Source of the DNA: Solen grandis | Lineage: Eukaryota > Mollusca > Bivalvia > Adapedonta > Solenidae | Direction: 5' to 3' | Assembly: GCA_021229015.1 (NCBI GenBank) | Contig: CM037783.1 | Coordinates: 31,128,088 to 31,192,087, forward strand | Length of the DNA: 64,000 nt | Part shown: in pieces, positions 12,261 through 24,660 of the stretch | Numbering within the stretch: position 1 is the stretch's first letter | How the letters are laid out: each line of letters begins with the position of its first letter | Notes under the pieces: model-generated | What the model was told of the DNA's origin: nothing | Databases searched by the model: none | The model's input: only the letters and a program-made list of their open reading frames with translations | Translations under genes and position numbers: made by a program

Positions 12261-12620
12261 ATAGAGGATATTTCTTTGGGTGAATATGGAATACATGTAT
12301 ATCTCATCCAGAAGTGATACAATTGCAATATTGAAAATGCGAAAATTGTTTCACTTCACACAATTCATATTCACTCAAAACAAGCAAATTTTCTTTTTAT
12401 CTTATGCTGTTTTTTTTGTTGCATTAAAAAAGTCAGACTTTACCAAAAATGGCGTCAAATGAAGTCATTGAAATCTTTATCCGTTCTACTTTCGACTTTG
12501 CTATATGCTTGAATGTATAGATCGGGAACCAAAATTCTATATTTCACTCAGTTTCAACATTCAGATATGAATTATATCTCACAGATATATTTCAGTATCT
12601 TATCGAAAATCATAAGATAA
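12261..12620 (-). mobile_element. Dispersed repeat R, full copy inserted in copy 1 of the large repeat
   Basis: Copies 2 and 3 run without interruption at this point (about 20057 and 29100), which gives approximate insertion limits. The ends match 4491-4632 and 5130-5195 in reverse complement. Inside, GGGTGAATATGGAAT (12279-12293) and ATTCATATTCACTC (12363-12376) form an imperfect inverted repeat. There is no coding capacity. A non-autonomous transposable element is the likeliest class. Confidence 0.65.
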
Positions 12621-14704
12621 AATTTATTCATGCACGAATGCATTGATATACACTTTTAAAAAACGAAATTAGTTCACATAATATTTACTCCATGTAAAAC
12701 AAATCAGAAAGCGATGAAAAAAAGATAAAAATGGAAAAGTACAGACATAGAAATTAAAAAAAAAATAAAAAACAACAACAATTAAATTATAAATATACGT
12801 CATACCGTTTCTTAAAAGAGGTGATTTACTCGATATGAATATAAATATCCATTATAGGAGCGTACCGTGGTAAAGAAATAAAAGAGGCAGCATAGGTTAA
12901 TGCCCGTCATCTTAGATTACTTCGGAACGGTCCCTTTGTTAGGTTACTGTAACCTAAGATAAACTATGTAATAGAGTATGTGTAATAGAGTAAATATACG
13001 TGTATATATCGGTGTCTTACATCTTAAAACCTTTAAACAATATCTTGTGAGATTGATTTTCATTTCCAGGTATGGGAACTAATCTTAATAGTACTTCTAG
13101 AAATTCAAGTCTTGTAAAAGTGGAAATGCAGTATTCATCACTAAAAACTAAGACATAAAGCCCTATGGAAAATGACGGGTGATATGATTGATAATGTCAC
13201 TGACGTCATTTTATATGAACAAATTGCCGTATTTAGGTTTTCTCTGTATATCATTTTCTTAAAACAGTGTAAACAAGATACAAGAATTAATGTACAAATA
13301 TATTCACTTTACAAGAACTGTTCGTGGTGACAGTTTCCAAATAACCTTTCTATAAAACATGTCGACATCATTATATAAAGATATGAAATAAGGATGTGAA
13401 AATAGGAAAACAGCCCTGAAGTATAAGAAACCGTATGTAATCAGAAATCAGAACAGAATGTTAATCAAATCAGTTCTGTTGTTCGTCCAAAGATGTTGAT
13501 GGCATTAAAGAACATTGCACTCCATTTAGATAGAACTGATAACCTACAGAAGTTACAATAACCAAATAAGAGAAGCAGAAAATAAGGTGCAACTTTAAGA
13601 GTTTAAAATGCATAAAGCTTTTGAAAACTTTGTCGTCTTTGCTGGTCCTTTGTGTCTAAAGATTCTTCTCTGCTCTGTCCTTTCATACTTCTAACCTTGA
13701 CAAGAATTTAAGAGTGTAAAAAAAAGTATTAATTTTTCTTGATTAAGTTTAAAAAAAACACTAAAGCTATCTATTTTCATTGAAATATTAATGTTTTATG
13801 TATCCTCTGTGTGCAACAGATATTTATATATGTAATGCGGAAATATTTGCAAATAAAGAAAAACACAGTTTACTGTTTGATTATTTATTAAATGTTAATG
13901 GAGACTTGTATACAGCCTTTACCGCCATTAAGTTATTAAGTAAACATGTAATAATCGCAGCTTAATATTTTTAAGAAAGTTTGATTATTCATTAAAATCT
14001 GTTTTCTTGTTTTAAAAAAAGCAAATATAACATTCATTACATATACAGATATTCTATAGCTTACAGTTATCGAACATAAGAAAACCAAGAACAATTTACA
14101 CAATGTAGCGAGTTATGAAAGATCTATATCCAGTCTGATTGAGCGATTGTAAATATATTTTTTATTTTAAATGAATCAAACTTTATATGACATGATATCT
14201 CATATAGAAATCTAATCATATTATATTAGTTATCCTAAAATAACAAAAAGATAATAATTTTCCGAAAAGGGTCACGCTTCATATGATGAATTTGCTAACG
14301 TGAATTTTATATGGGATATTTTAATTCAAAATTAAAATATTTTAAAAAAAAAATTTTTTTTTTGGAAAAGGTTATTTTTGAAACAAACTATTTGTTAAAA
14401 CAGCAGAGTTCGTAAAAGCACTTGTTTCATTGGTTTGCATAAATTATTTTAAGATATTCAATCATTAAATGGGATTTTTAGGGTGCATATCTTTCTGCAT
14501 GATTGTCAATTGCCAAATAACATTTAAATCTATCTATTTAAACATGAAAAACATCCAGTTGAAAATTCAAACATAAAAAACCCAGTTGAAAAGTAAACAC
14601 TTGTGAGTCTTTAGAAAACGTAGTTTTCCTTGATAGTTGACTCGTCCCTCTTTGTCACAAAAACCTGCAGTGTATAAGTTAGGTAGCATAAGCTTTAAAT
14701 AGCA

Positions 14705-14780
14705 CCAGCTTCCATAGCCCAGATGATTTGGTACTCGTTAGCTAAACTAAGGGCCCCGAGATCGAGTCCCGCTGATGGCA
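14705..14780 (+). mobile_element. tRNA-like SINE head
   Basis: CCATAGCCCAGATGATTTGG resembles an A box, and GAGATCGAGTCCCGC about 45 nt later resembles a B box. A T-rich stretch follows at 14784. No complete cloverleaf can be drawn. The homologous region of copy 2 does not show it. Confidence 0.45.
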
Positions 14781-15699
14781 TTACTTTTTTTATTACATTT
14801 TCCACCCTTTCTTTCCTTTTCTTTTACTGCGTAGTATATTGCATTTCCTATACAGCAACAAATACATTTTCTAGCATTAATTTAAAATAACAGACCATTT
14901 AAAACTTGGCAGCATTATTATAAAATATTTCATATATTTTACTTTCTTTAACTTTCATATCTTTGTTGTTGTTATCATACGCCGAATATCTTTTTAAAAG
15001 ATATTTCTTGTTTTTAATATCTAATTTTTTTAGAGAAATATCCATTTTATTATTTCATACAAAAACACATTTTATGATTAAATATATCTCATACAGTATT
15101 GTAATTTAAACAACATGTTGTGTTTAAAAAATATTCATATACTAAAGTTGCCAACGATTCAAACTGAATAATCTTTTTTTTATCTTATTTTGCGAATTCG
15201 TTTTACGTATATGTAAATAATACATAAAACACAACCAATTAATCGAAGGGATTGCAGCGATATATTACTGAAAATATAAAACGATCCCGACACGAAAATG
15301 TGTAATTCTTACAAAAGTTTTATTTCATCAATATCAATTCAAGCTAAAACGATTGAAGTATATATTCTTAATGAAATTTTAAACGTCTATTTGAAATATT
15401 TATAGATTCAAACTTAGAAATGATGTCGTCAGACTTTATTAACATATTGACAACATTCATGAGTGTAAATATTACACGTTACTATAATCCATATTATTTT
15501 TGGTTATGTTTTAATCATGTAAACAGGAAAAAATATAACAATATATATATATTTTTTGTTATTTGTGATTTTTCTCGCCAGGGTTTATTCTTGAAATTAT
15601 AAACATTTCGAAAAGAATAACAACACAAATTAACCAAAAAGCGGAAAAAATGCCAAGTGGGCTTGTTAACCGGCAGAGGTAGGATAGCACTATAGGCAA

Positions 15700-15750
15700 A
15701 TTTTCCATATAACTGAATACTATCGGTCGGACATAAAACCGAAAAAAGAA
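15700..15750 (+). mobile_element. SINE 3' tail fragment
   Basis: CATATAACTGAATACTATCG and GTCGGACATAAAACC match the tail at 24614-24655 and belong to the tail consensus ACTGAAATACTGTCGG..GACGTTAAAC shared by the SINEs in this window. Confidence 0.6.
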
Positions 15751-16869
15751 GAAAAAATGTTTCCTTTATCTAGTTGAAACGTTGCTGACATGAAAATAAA
15801 ATATTCTGTCAAATTTTCTAAACAGTGCAAAATCGCTTAAATTTATAGATGGCCAGATGAGCCATTAAAATTGATAAACTTGTTTCGCAATCGATGTAAA
15901 ATAAGTTTCATTTTACAAAAACGAAATTATAGATACCCATTGTCTGAAAGGCTTACACTCTCTGCATCATATCAATATTTTCATATTTATCATTATCTTT
16001 CCATTCTATTTATAATGTAGATATCAGAAAATAACCATAGATTTCTCGTATAAATAAAAATCTAACCGAATATTATTTTCAAAATTGACGCATCCAAGGT
16101 CTTTTTCAGATTTGCAATACCATTCAACAGGCATAAAGAGTATAATAGCGGTTCAGTCTGGAATAGGAAATATAAATGTATTAATGCTTTCGTATATTTA
16201 CGTGTTTCAGATTATTTTAGACTATGGGAAGCTATAATTTCTTCATAGCAACAAATGATGAAGATATTGAAAAATATCTCCTATTTATCTCATATATTTT
16301 ACGTTTGATTTTGAAGCAATAGAATAGTAGAATAAATGACGCACCGAATATTTGCTGTAATATTAAATGCATTAAAGTATAGAAAAGTGTTTAAAGACCG
16401 TCCAATGCGGCAAATGTTTGTATTTCTCTAATAATAATATTGTGAAATGAAAAACTTAAGCAATGTCGACTTACTTTCTTTCAACTCTTTTAGATTTACT
16501 AAAATGACAAGTATATTTCTTTTCGTTCATCTATAAATTAACTTCGTATGTACTTTTTCTCTTCCTTTTCTTCCGGATTCCGTTAATGTCACTTGATCTC
16601 AGTAAAACGCTTTACATCTTCCTCAAATGCTATTGACATGTTGAACGGATAAACCAACGGCATTTGAGAAGCGAGTATATTAGTATAGCTACTTGTATCC
16701 CATAATAAACACTTGTAGGGAATGATAAATGGGAAAAGATTCGTAAACTAAGTCAGTGTCTTTAAGAATGACAACAGTGACATTATCAAATTGTATATTA
16801 TACATGTCCATTGGGTTTTTACTTCTATTCCTATTGATACATGGGATATCCAACAAGTTGTTGTTGTTT

Positions 16870-16992
16870 TGAGTTTATCGTCGCTGCGACAGTATTTCAG
16901 TCATATAGCGACGTCCAACTAATTACAGGGGGAGGAAGACCTCCGAATGCACTGAGGCATCAGGGTAGAACCACCGATTACCAACAAGCTAT
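16870..16992 (-). mobile_element. SINE family A body, head missing
   Basis: On the plus strand the copy reads GTCGCTGCGACAGTATTTCA, then CATATAGCGACGTCCA, GGGGGAGGAAGACCT and GGGTAGAACCACCGA. These are the same blocks in the same order as the full SINE at 48255-48497. The tRNA-like part is absent (5' truncated). Confidence 0.75.
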
Positions 16993-17951
16993 ACAAGTTC
17001 AAACATACGGAACGCCTCCTAAAGGTTTATATAGACACTCGACTCACAAATATCATTTTTCTTATATTACATTATTGAATTACGCAGTTTTTGGTCGTCT
17101 TTTTTAGCCATGTATATTTTAACTAGATTACGCGATTGTCTGGCAACAAATGTAAATGCCAATTTAAGAATCAGAACGAAGTATAGGTATGTCTTCATAT
17201 TGTCTGGAAATGAATATGAAATGAATATATAGTAATTAATATTTAATCAGTAAACAACTCAGAAAACAGGTTGAAGAATTCATCACTCTAAATTATTTAT
17301 CATACGGAGATAGGCAAAGTAACACACTATCTGATGGTCAAATATTCAGTGAGCATTTTTTAATGACTACTGAAGACAAAAGATTACAGTATGCAATAAT
17401 TTTCCATGCGGATGTGTCTTTGTATGTATACATGTATACCGTAGCTATTGATCTTCAGTAATCACTGAGACATGCACACTTAATGTTTGAAAAAAAAACA
17501 TTAAAATTTAAATACAAATACTGTAATTTATGTATCGACCTTACAGCATACAAAAGGCACTAAATTTTGGTATGAAATCAGCTTAGGTATACACGGTGAG
17601 ATAAGTAATTGTACTTATTCAATTTTAATAAATGAGTGGCATCACCAGCAGCCAATGATACAGAAGTATAAGAGGCAGCAAATATTGCCAGAAGTTAATG
17701 TGAATTAGTCATAAAATTCGCTATCTTCATGAAAATACATGTCAGTACTCATTGAAATCTTAAAAAAGGAAAAAGGAATTATGCTTACGCATTGCAAGGA
17801 GACTTTCATTTGAAAAAAAATGTAGATGTCATTTTATTGCAACTCGGCATATTCATTGTTAAAATTTATATCTAAATTTAGAATTTTCCTTCGTTTTAGT
17901 TTTAATTCGTGCCGAAGAACATCAGAATTGATATGCTATTTTTAGATGAAA

Positions 17952-18135
17952 TACAGTAAAACATCTCTATTTAGACCACCTCTGGTTCAAGCAAAAATCG
18001 GTCTTAATAGCGAGGTGGTCTTTATAGTGAGTTTTACAAATATAGTCAGAACAGTACTTAAATTATTTGGTTCCAAAAATAAGTGGTCTTAATAGTGAGG
18101 TGATCTTAATTCTGAGGGGTTTTAAGCGAGGTTTA
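17952..18135 (+). mobile_element. Small TA-flanked DNA element (MITE candidate)
   Basis: The segment is present in copy 2 but absent at the homologous position of copy 1 (about 10495). It is bounded by TA on both sides. The ends are loosely inverted (TACAGTAAAAC.. and ..AGCGAGGTTTA). The inside holds repeated GTGGTCTTAATAGTGAGGTG-like motifs on the same strand. TA bounds suggest a Tc1/mariner-like target choice, but no transposase is present. Confidence 0.6.
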
Positions 18136-19144
18136 CAAATATTACAAATATGACTATATCAGTGAAACGATCGTTGATGGTTGTTTAGCTAAATAGCAGT
18201 ATAGCCGGCTGCACATTATTGAAAACTCTATTGATTCAGCTTTCGCTCTCATTTGATTGGTCTATTGCGAGTCACATGATTGAGGACGATTGCTTTTTAA
18301 TTCATTTAAAGCTTGGTTGATGGCACTTCACCATTGAATTACGTTGGCAATCACGTAACATTATTTAAAAGTGTTACGTAGAAATGTACCGTTTCAATTT
18401 TGATAAGTCTGCATAATTATAGATAATCAAATAACATTTATCTTATAAAATATTAAATAATTTCATTATCATGTTCAAGGAGAGCAATTTGATATTGCAA
18501 TATTGATACTGATCTGATCAAATGTTCAATAATTTCGAGAAAATGGATAATAGGGAACACCATTTGACTTTTCATGGCAAAATATTTCAATTTTACAGAA
18601 TAACACCATCTTCCAAAACATTAAATAAAATAAATTAATAGAACAATATTAAAAGACTGTATTCAAATTAATATCCTTATCTTTTTATTAAAATTTGATG
18701 ATGACTTATTTATCTAATCGCGAAATACCATTATTTACGGCAGTGAAAGACCATATTTTCGGTCAAGTAATATCGACATTTAAACAACTGTATGACGTTT
18801 AACACCTCATCTGCAGTTAACAATATCATGGACTATCGGACAAAAAACAAGGACAGTAGATAAAACATCAACAATGTGATAAACAACACAAACATGTATC
18901 TTTAAATGTATTCTAATCTATCCTCTTAAAACAAGTTCGATCATGATAAATAGGTGACCACGGCTTTTACAACATTCATATTTTTGGTATTACAACATTA
19001 TTACAAAATGGGCATTATCTATTACAGTCATGATATTAGCCAGTGCAATCTTGACTTTGGGTATTATACCCTTGACTTTGGGTATAATAACCTTTTTCTT
19101 GGATGAATGTTAGGAGATATTTTTTTCTTCAAATAAGACTGATT

Positions 19145-19183
19145 AGAGAGCGAGCGAGCGAGAAAAGCGAGAGAGAGAGAGAG
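19145..19183 (+). repeat. GA-rich simple repeat
   Basis: GAGC and GA units alternate in a purine-only run inside copy 2. Confidence 0.85.
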
Positions 19184-21061
19184 GTGAGAACAACATTAAA
19201 AAAATCAAATTGATCATACGCAAATAAAAGGTCTGAGCCTTCAAAGTAAAATATTAAGAACACAGAACTTTTGATTAAATGATTTACGATTACAAAATGA
19301 AGAAAAACATGTCAATGAGATGGGGGATAATATATCATATTAAATGATTGATATTGAAGTGGATTTAATTAATTGTAAGGCCTTTGATCTTCGTGTGTTC
19401 AAGAAACGAAACGGTGTTCAAACGAATAATGGTGCAACTATACTCTGTTCTTCAAGTAATTATTAGAGGTAAATATCAAATTGATAGAATTCTAATGAAA
19501 TATCGCTTTTATTTAGTAGAGAATATATTTATAGATTGCCCTTTGATATACTCATTATTTCGTGAAATACAATTTTCATTTCAGTGCAAAACAATTCTAA
19601 TGTTGTTATAACAAATAGATCTTCATTCTATTGTCAAAATGATAAGGGCTCAAATTGATATTGTATACAATTACTGAACATGAAATGCATCATTATATAC
19701 CATCCCTCAGATTTCCATGTTTCCAAGTAAACAAAGGATTGAAAATTCAGAAATTGGAATATCGTTTTTAGTAAATATAGTATTAAATGTAAAGATTATT
19801 TGCTGATTATTTGGTTAACCGCAATTTCTGATGCAGCGCTTTACAATTCTGGCATGGTTATAAAAGATGATCTTTATCATATTGTTATGTTGTAGATGAT
19901 AATGGATTTACAATATCAAACTTTATGCATGAAGTAATTTGATGAAAACCCTTTGATAAATAATAAAGGCAACCTTTAATGCATAACTTTTTATAGCTTA
20001 AAGGAACTCAATGAGAGTTGATGAAACAGTATATCTACAACGGGAAATACTTTTTAAGTAATCTAAATTTATTCATGTTTGAATGCAAAGATATACACTT
20101 ACTAAACAACGATATTAGTTCGCATAAAATATTCTACATGCGAAACAAATCAGAAAGCGACGAGAAAAGATAAATTGGAAAAGCTTTTGTCTACAATTTT
20201 CATTAAGGCACGTGATGTTTACTCTTGTTTTTAAAATATTTGAACTGGTTACTCCCTGTTTTGTATAATTCAGCACATTTCTAACAACAATAATTTCAAG
20301 AAATAGAAGCCATGTAGTCAGATGACTGGTTCTAAAATGTCTAGTAATTCAACCAGGCCGTTCTTCCCCAATTGTATTCTTATAAACTAAATTTAAACGT
20401 CATCAGCAGTTAGTGTTTAAGCATTCTTAACTCTTTCCGATATTTAAAACGATAAATTAAATATTCATTTGACAGCAGAACAATATATTATCAAATGGAA
20501 ACATCCCTTGGGACATAGACCACGTGACCTTGTAATTATGTCAATGTGAGATTGTCATGAACACTCATAATTTAAAGATAAATAAAAGACAACAGTTAAA
20601 TTCATCAATAAAATATGTACCATTTCATATAACAGCTGGTTTACTCAATTGAATATCAATATCCATAAAAGGAGCATATCGTTGTAAGGAAATAAAACAG
20701 ATACCATAGGTTTAATGCTCGCCATCTTAGATACTTCAAAACTGTCCCATTGTAAGGTTACTGAAACATAATAAAGCAATGTCATCATGGTCGAGAGCTG
20801 GTTTCCTTGAATACATGTGTATATATCTTACATCATAAAACCTATAAACAATACCTTGTGAGATTTGTTGTCATTTCCAGGTATAAGAACTAATACCTCT
20901 AGAATGTCAAATCTTGTAAAAGTGTAAATGCAGTATTTATCGCCGAAAGTAAATAATAATCTCTGGAATATGACGGGTGATATAATTAATATTGTCGCTG
21001 TCGTCGTTTTATATGAACAAATTGCTGTACTAATGTCTATATAACTAATCTATATTACTTA

Positions 21062-22618
21062 AAGGACGTGTAGGATTTGGCGACGTTACGAAACAACACT
21101 ATGAATACAATGTATGAACGATATTCAGTAACCATTCAGTGTTGTTTTATTTGTGTTTGAAAATAAATAAAATTGCTCTGTTTGCGAGAATTTATGGTGA
21201 ATCCATCAAAAATGGATATACATGTATCTAAAAATAGTAAATTTTGGGGAAGACCGTATAGAGGGCTCTTCTTATTGTACGAAGATACCTCTACCTTTCT
21301 TGGGGAACCTCGACTAGCCTCCAGGCCACGTTACAAGAGTGATACAAAGCAACTAAATCGGTTTTGGATCCCCATTTTCACTACACGGGTCCTGTTAGTT
21401 ATATTTAAGAGTTATCCAATTTATCTTTCGTGTTTATGAAGTTTACGCTCGAAAGGAAGAGTACGCATAAACCACGATGGTCACATATTCATACAGTATA
21501 AGGTACACCCGAAAAGCATGATATAGACTAAGACAACTTCATTGCTGTGTGCAGTACTAAGTGGGGCTCTTGACGGCATTCGTACCCGATTCAACGTTTA
21601 TATTGCTACACCAATAGCGGGCAACGTATTTCACAAACTCCATCGCAGTAGTTACCTCCCCTTACAGTTGTCGATAACCACTGCCACCACAAGAAGATTC
21701 GGCTGATATAGGCCGGATTGACTTTTTTCACTTTTGACTTAAGTTTTGAATATATCATATCAGTTTAGTTATATTCCACGAAAAAAAAAAAAAAAACATT
21801 CATAATTATGAGAAAAGTAAAAAAGAAAATCAAATAACATAAATTTATAAAATTATGAGTGTTAGTCACATGGTTTCAACTATCATCACGTGACTTGTGT
21901 GGTGGCAGTGGTTAATGTAGCGTAGCGTGACGTAACCGATGCGCGGAGTTTGCCTATTTCATACTAATCAAGTTTGACCTGTGTATTTTGTTAGCACCAT
22001 ATTATAGGTCTTAGATCTAAGATGTGTTTTATGGGGTGGGTGGATGGTTCAATTCGTTTGTTATTCCTGTAGAATTTGTTTAATTCTACGATGCAGGTCG
22101 CAATAAAACTATTATTGTTCACAGCAATTGTAGGTTATCATTAATTAGCCCATTCTGCATTATATTCAAATGTTGCAGCTATTATCCTTTCCCTTTCAAA
22201 AAAAAAAAAAAAAAAAAATCACACTTTTATACATGTGTCAGCAATGGATCCTTTGAAAAATTATCTTCTTTTTTTTGTGCAATGAACTTTTTTATATGAT
22301 TTGATTTAAATTATTTAACGCCATTTTATGCCATCAAATACCAGTTCACCTAACAACTGTTTCCCGGGATTCTGACAGTACTGAAACTTTATCACTCATC
22401 TCTGTAATAAACTAAGTACAGCGGTGGAAAGACGAATGACAATCAGAAAGAAAAATTAACTCATCACGGAGACCGTGTCCGACCCCAAAGCCGGTTTATT
22501 TATGTAAGACTTATGGTCCCTATCCTGTGGTTGGGCACTAGGACATGATATTACTTATATTTTTTCAGACGAATCCCAACAGTAAAAAATACTTCCGCGA
22601 TTTCACGGGACCTTTTCT
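21062..22618. mobile_element. 1.55-kb segment unique to copy 2 of the large repeat
   Basis: Copies 1 (about 13225-13265) and 3 (about 34855-34890) are continuous here. The borders read TATATTACTTAAA (left) and TATATTCTTAAAA (right), an imperfect direct repeat that could be a target-site duplication. Inside lies an inverted repeat, AACCACTGCCACCAC at about 21675 and GTGGTGGCAGTGGTT at about 21900. There are also poly(A) runs at 21780 and 22198 and an 88-codon frame (21173-21439) without recognisable features. Its class is unknown. Confidence 0.5.
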
Positions 22619-24211
22619 AGTTATATTCTTAAAAGAAAATAGTGTATTGCAAAAACAAGAAGGTAAAATGTACAAATAAATTCGCTTGACAAGAACTCTT
22701 TGTGGTGACTGTCTACAAATGACAATTTTCTATAAAACATGTCGGCATCATTGTATACAAGGTATGAAATAAGAACGTGAAAGCAGGATAACAGCCCTAA
22801 AGAATAAGAAACTGTATTTTATTAGAAACAGAATGCTATTCCAACAGCGTCTTCCATTAATGATGATGGCATTAAGGAAGATACATGGACAAACATTGCA
22901 CGGTTTTGCCATCTTTGCTGCTCTATTGTGTCTATAGATTCTTTACTGCTCTGCCATTTGATACTTCTACCCAGATCAACAATATGAAGTATTCACTCTT
23001 CTTAATTAAGTTTTTTGAATTCCTAAAGCTGTTAAATAATGAAATATTCATATTGATAGATCCTCTTTGCAACAGATATTTACATATGGTATGAGGAGAG
23101 GTTTGCAAATAACAAAACAACTTCCTGTTTGATGATTATAAAATTAAATTATTAATCTGTTAATGAAGGATTTTATATACAACCATTACGGTCAATAATG
23201 CGAAATTTCAATAAAACAAACGGAAAACAAGTTTGAGTTTAGTTGTTTGGTGTCGAAGAGAGAATGCTTCAAGATATAGATAATTACTGAGTAAACACGT
23301 AATAAACAGAGCTTAAAATATGATAGCAAGAACGTTTGATTATTTATTTAAATCTATTTTCTCGTTTTAACTCCATTAAAAAATATAATAATAATTCCTT
23401 ATACAGATATTCTATAGATTACAGTTATCGAACAAAAGAAAGCCAAGAACAATTTACACCATGTAGCGAGTTATGAAAGATCTATATCCAGTCTGATGGA
23501 GCGATTATTGTAAATGTATTTTGTTTTAAATGAATCTAACTTTATATGACCTGATATTTTATATAAAAACTAAGCGTATTATATTAGTTCTTCTAAGATA
23601 ACAAAAAATAGTTATTTTCCGAAAAAGTGCACGCTTTCATATGATGTACTGTGAAGTTTATATGGAATATTTTAATTTAAGTATTTTAGCATAACACAAT
23701 TGTGTAAAATAGATGTTTTAAATTTTCTCAAATTTCCAAAAGAAAGGTCGAAACCTTGAAGTGAAAGGCATCGTGATTTTTTTTTATCTACTTCTTGCTT
23801 TTACCATTTTGAAAAGTAATATGCATTTTATTACTTTTTAAAGAAAGCATGCTAAAACACATTTTATGTTCAAATAAATGTCAAACAGCATTGGAATTTA
23901 AACAACATGATGTGTTTAAAAGATATACATGTAATATATTGTCAACGTTTCATATTGAGACATTAATTATCTTTCCTTTTTATTTTATTTTCTAATTCGT
24001 TTATGTGTAAAACATACTTAAAACACAACAAATTAATCAAAGGGAAAACAGTGATATATTACTATTAACCGCATTAGCTTATGTTTAATAATTAATCAGA
24101 AAAATATGTCAAATTATTTATCCTCCCTCATATATGATCGCATACATGTGTTTTTTTCAGGCTAGGGATTACTCTTGAAGTTATAAACATTTCGAAAAGA
24201 ATTACAACAAA

Positions 24212-24660
24212 CAGGATCCAAACCGCGGATAAAAACTGCAAAGTAGGTTTGCTAACCGATTATGATTACGTCTTGCATATTGCAGAGGTAATTTATTCAC
24301 TAAATTTATGGCCGTCTTGATGAGCAACATTTTAACCATGATGAAAGTTCTCCGTATATATAATTCTTTCCCGTTTACCGGTCTCAGTGTCCGCCCCATA
24401 ACCGGTAGGACATTGGTTCAACCTCCTGTCTCGACACAACAAAGTCGTTAAGTATGGAACTAGTATATCCCCTCTTGAAAGCTCTAAGTAAAATTATAAA
24501 GGAAGCTCCTTGATGAGTTTTCAGTATTTTCAGGATAATGAAAAGGGTGTGGCACCATTCCACTTTTCTATGGCGTCTTCTCGTGGTAAGGAAGCACTAC
24601 AGACAATTTCCCATATAACTGAATACTATCGGTCGGACATTAAACCAAAGCAAGCAGCAA
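24212..24660 (+). mobile_element. SINE family B copy with an inverted tRNA-like head in front
   Basis: 24370-24430 holds ACCGGTCTCAGTGTCCGCCC and a degenerate B box (TTGGTTCAACCTCC). The body has AAGGGTGTGGCACCATTCC and GGAAGCACTA. The tail has ACTGAATACTATCGGTCGG and ACATTAAACC. A minus-strand B-box-like sequence lies at 24212-24225. The same arrangement occurs in copy 0 (7988-8360), so the SINE was present before the duplication. Confidence 0.6.

Larger units (their letters stand above)
9375..16440 (+). repeat. Tandem large repeat, copy 1 (~7.1 kb)
   Basis: It begins at TGTGAAATGAGAAACTTAAA and lines up in order with copy 2 from 16441. Paired landmarks are 9550/16610 (CAAATGCTATT..CATGTT), 10075/17280 (GAATTCATCACTCTAAATTA), 10620/18245 (CGCTCTCATTTGATTGG), 11656/19542, 12700/20145 (AAACAAATCAGAAAGCGA), 13340/22710, 14085/23425 (TAGCGAGTTATGAAAGATCT nearby) and 16245/25155. 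No open frame is kept between copies, so it does not look like a protein gene. Its end may lack about 730 bp that copy 2 has (25370-26100). Confidence 0.8.
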
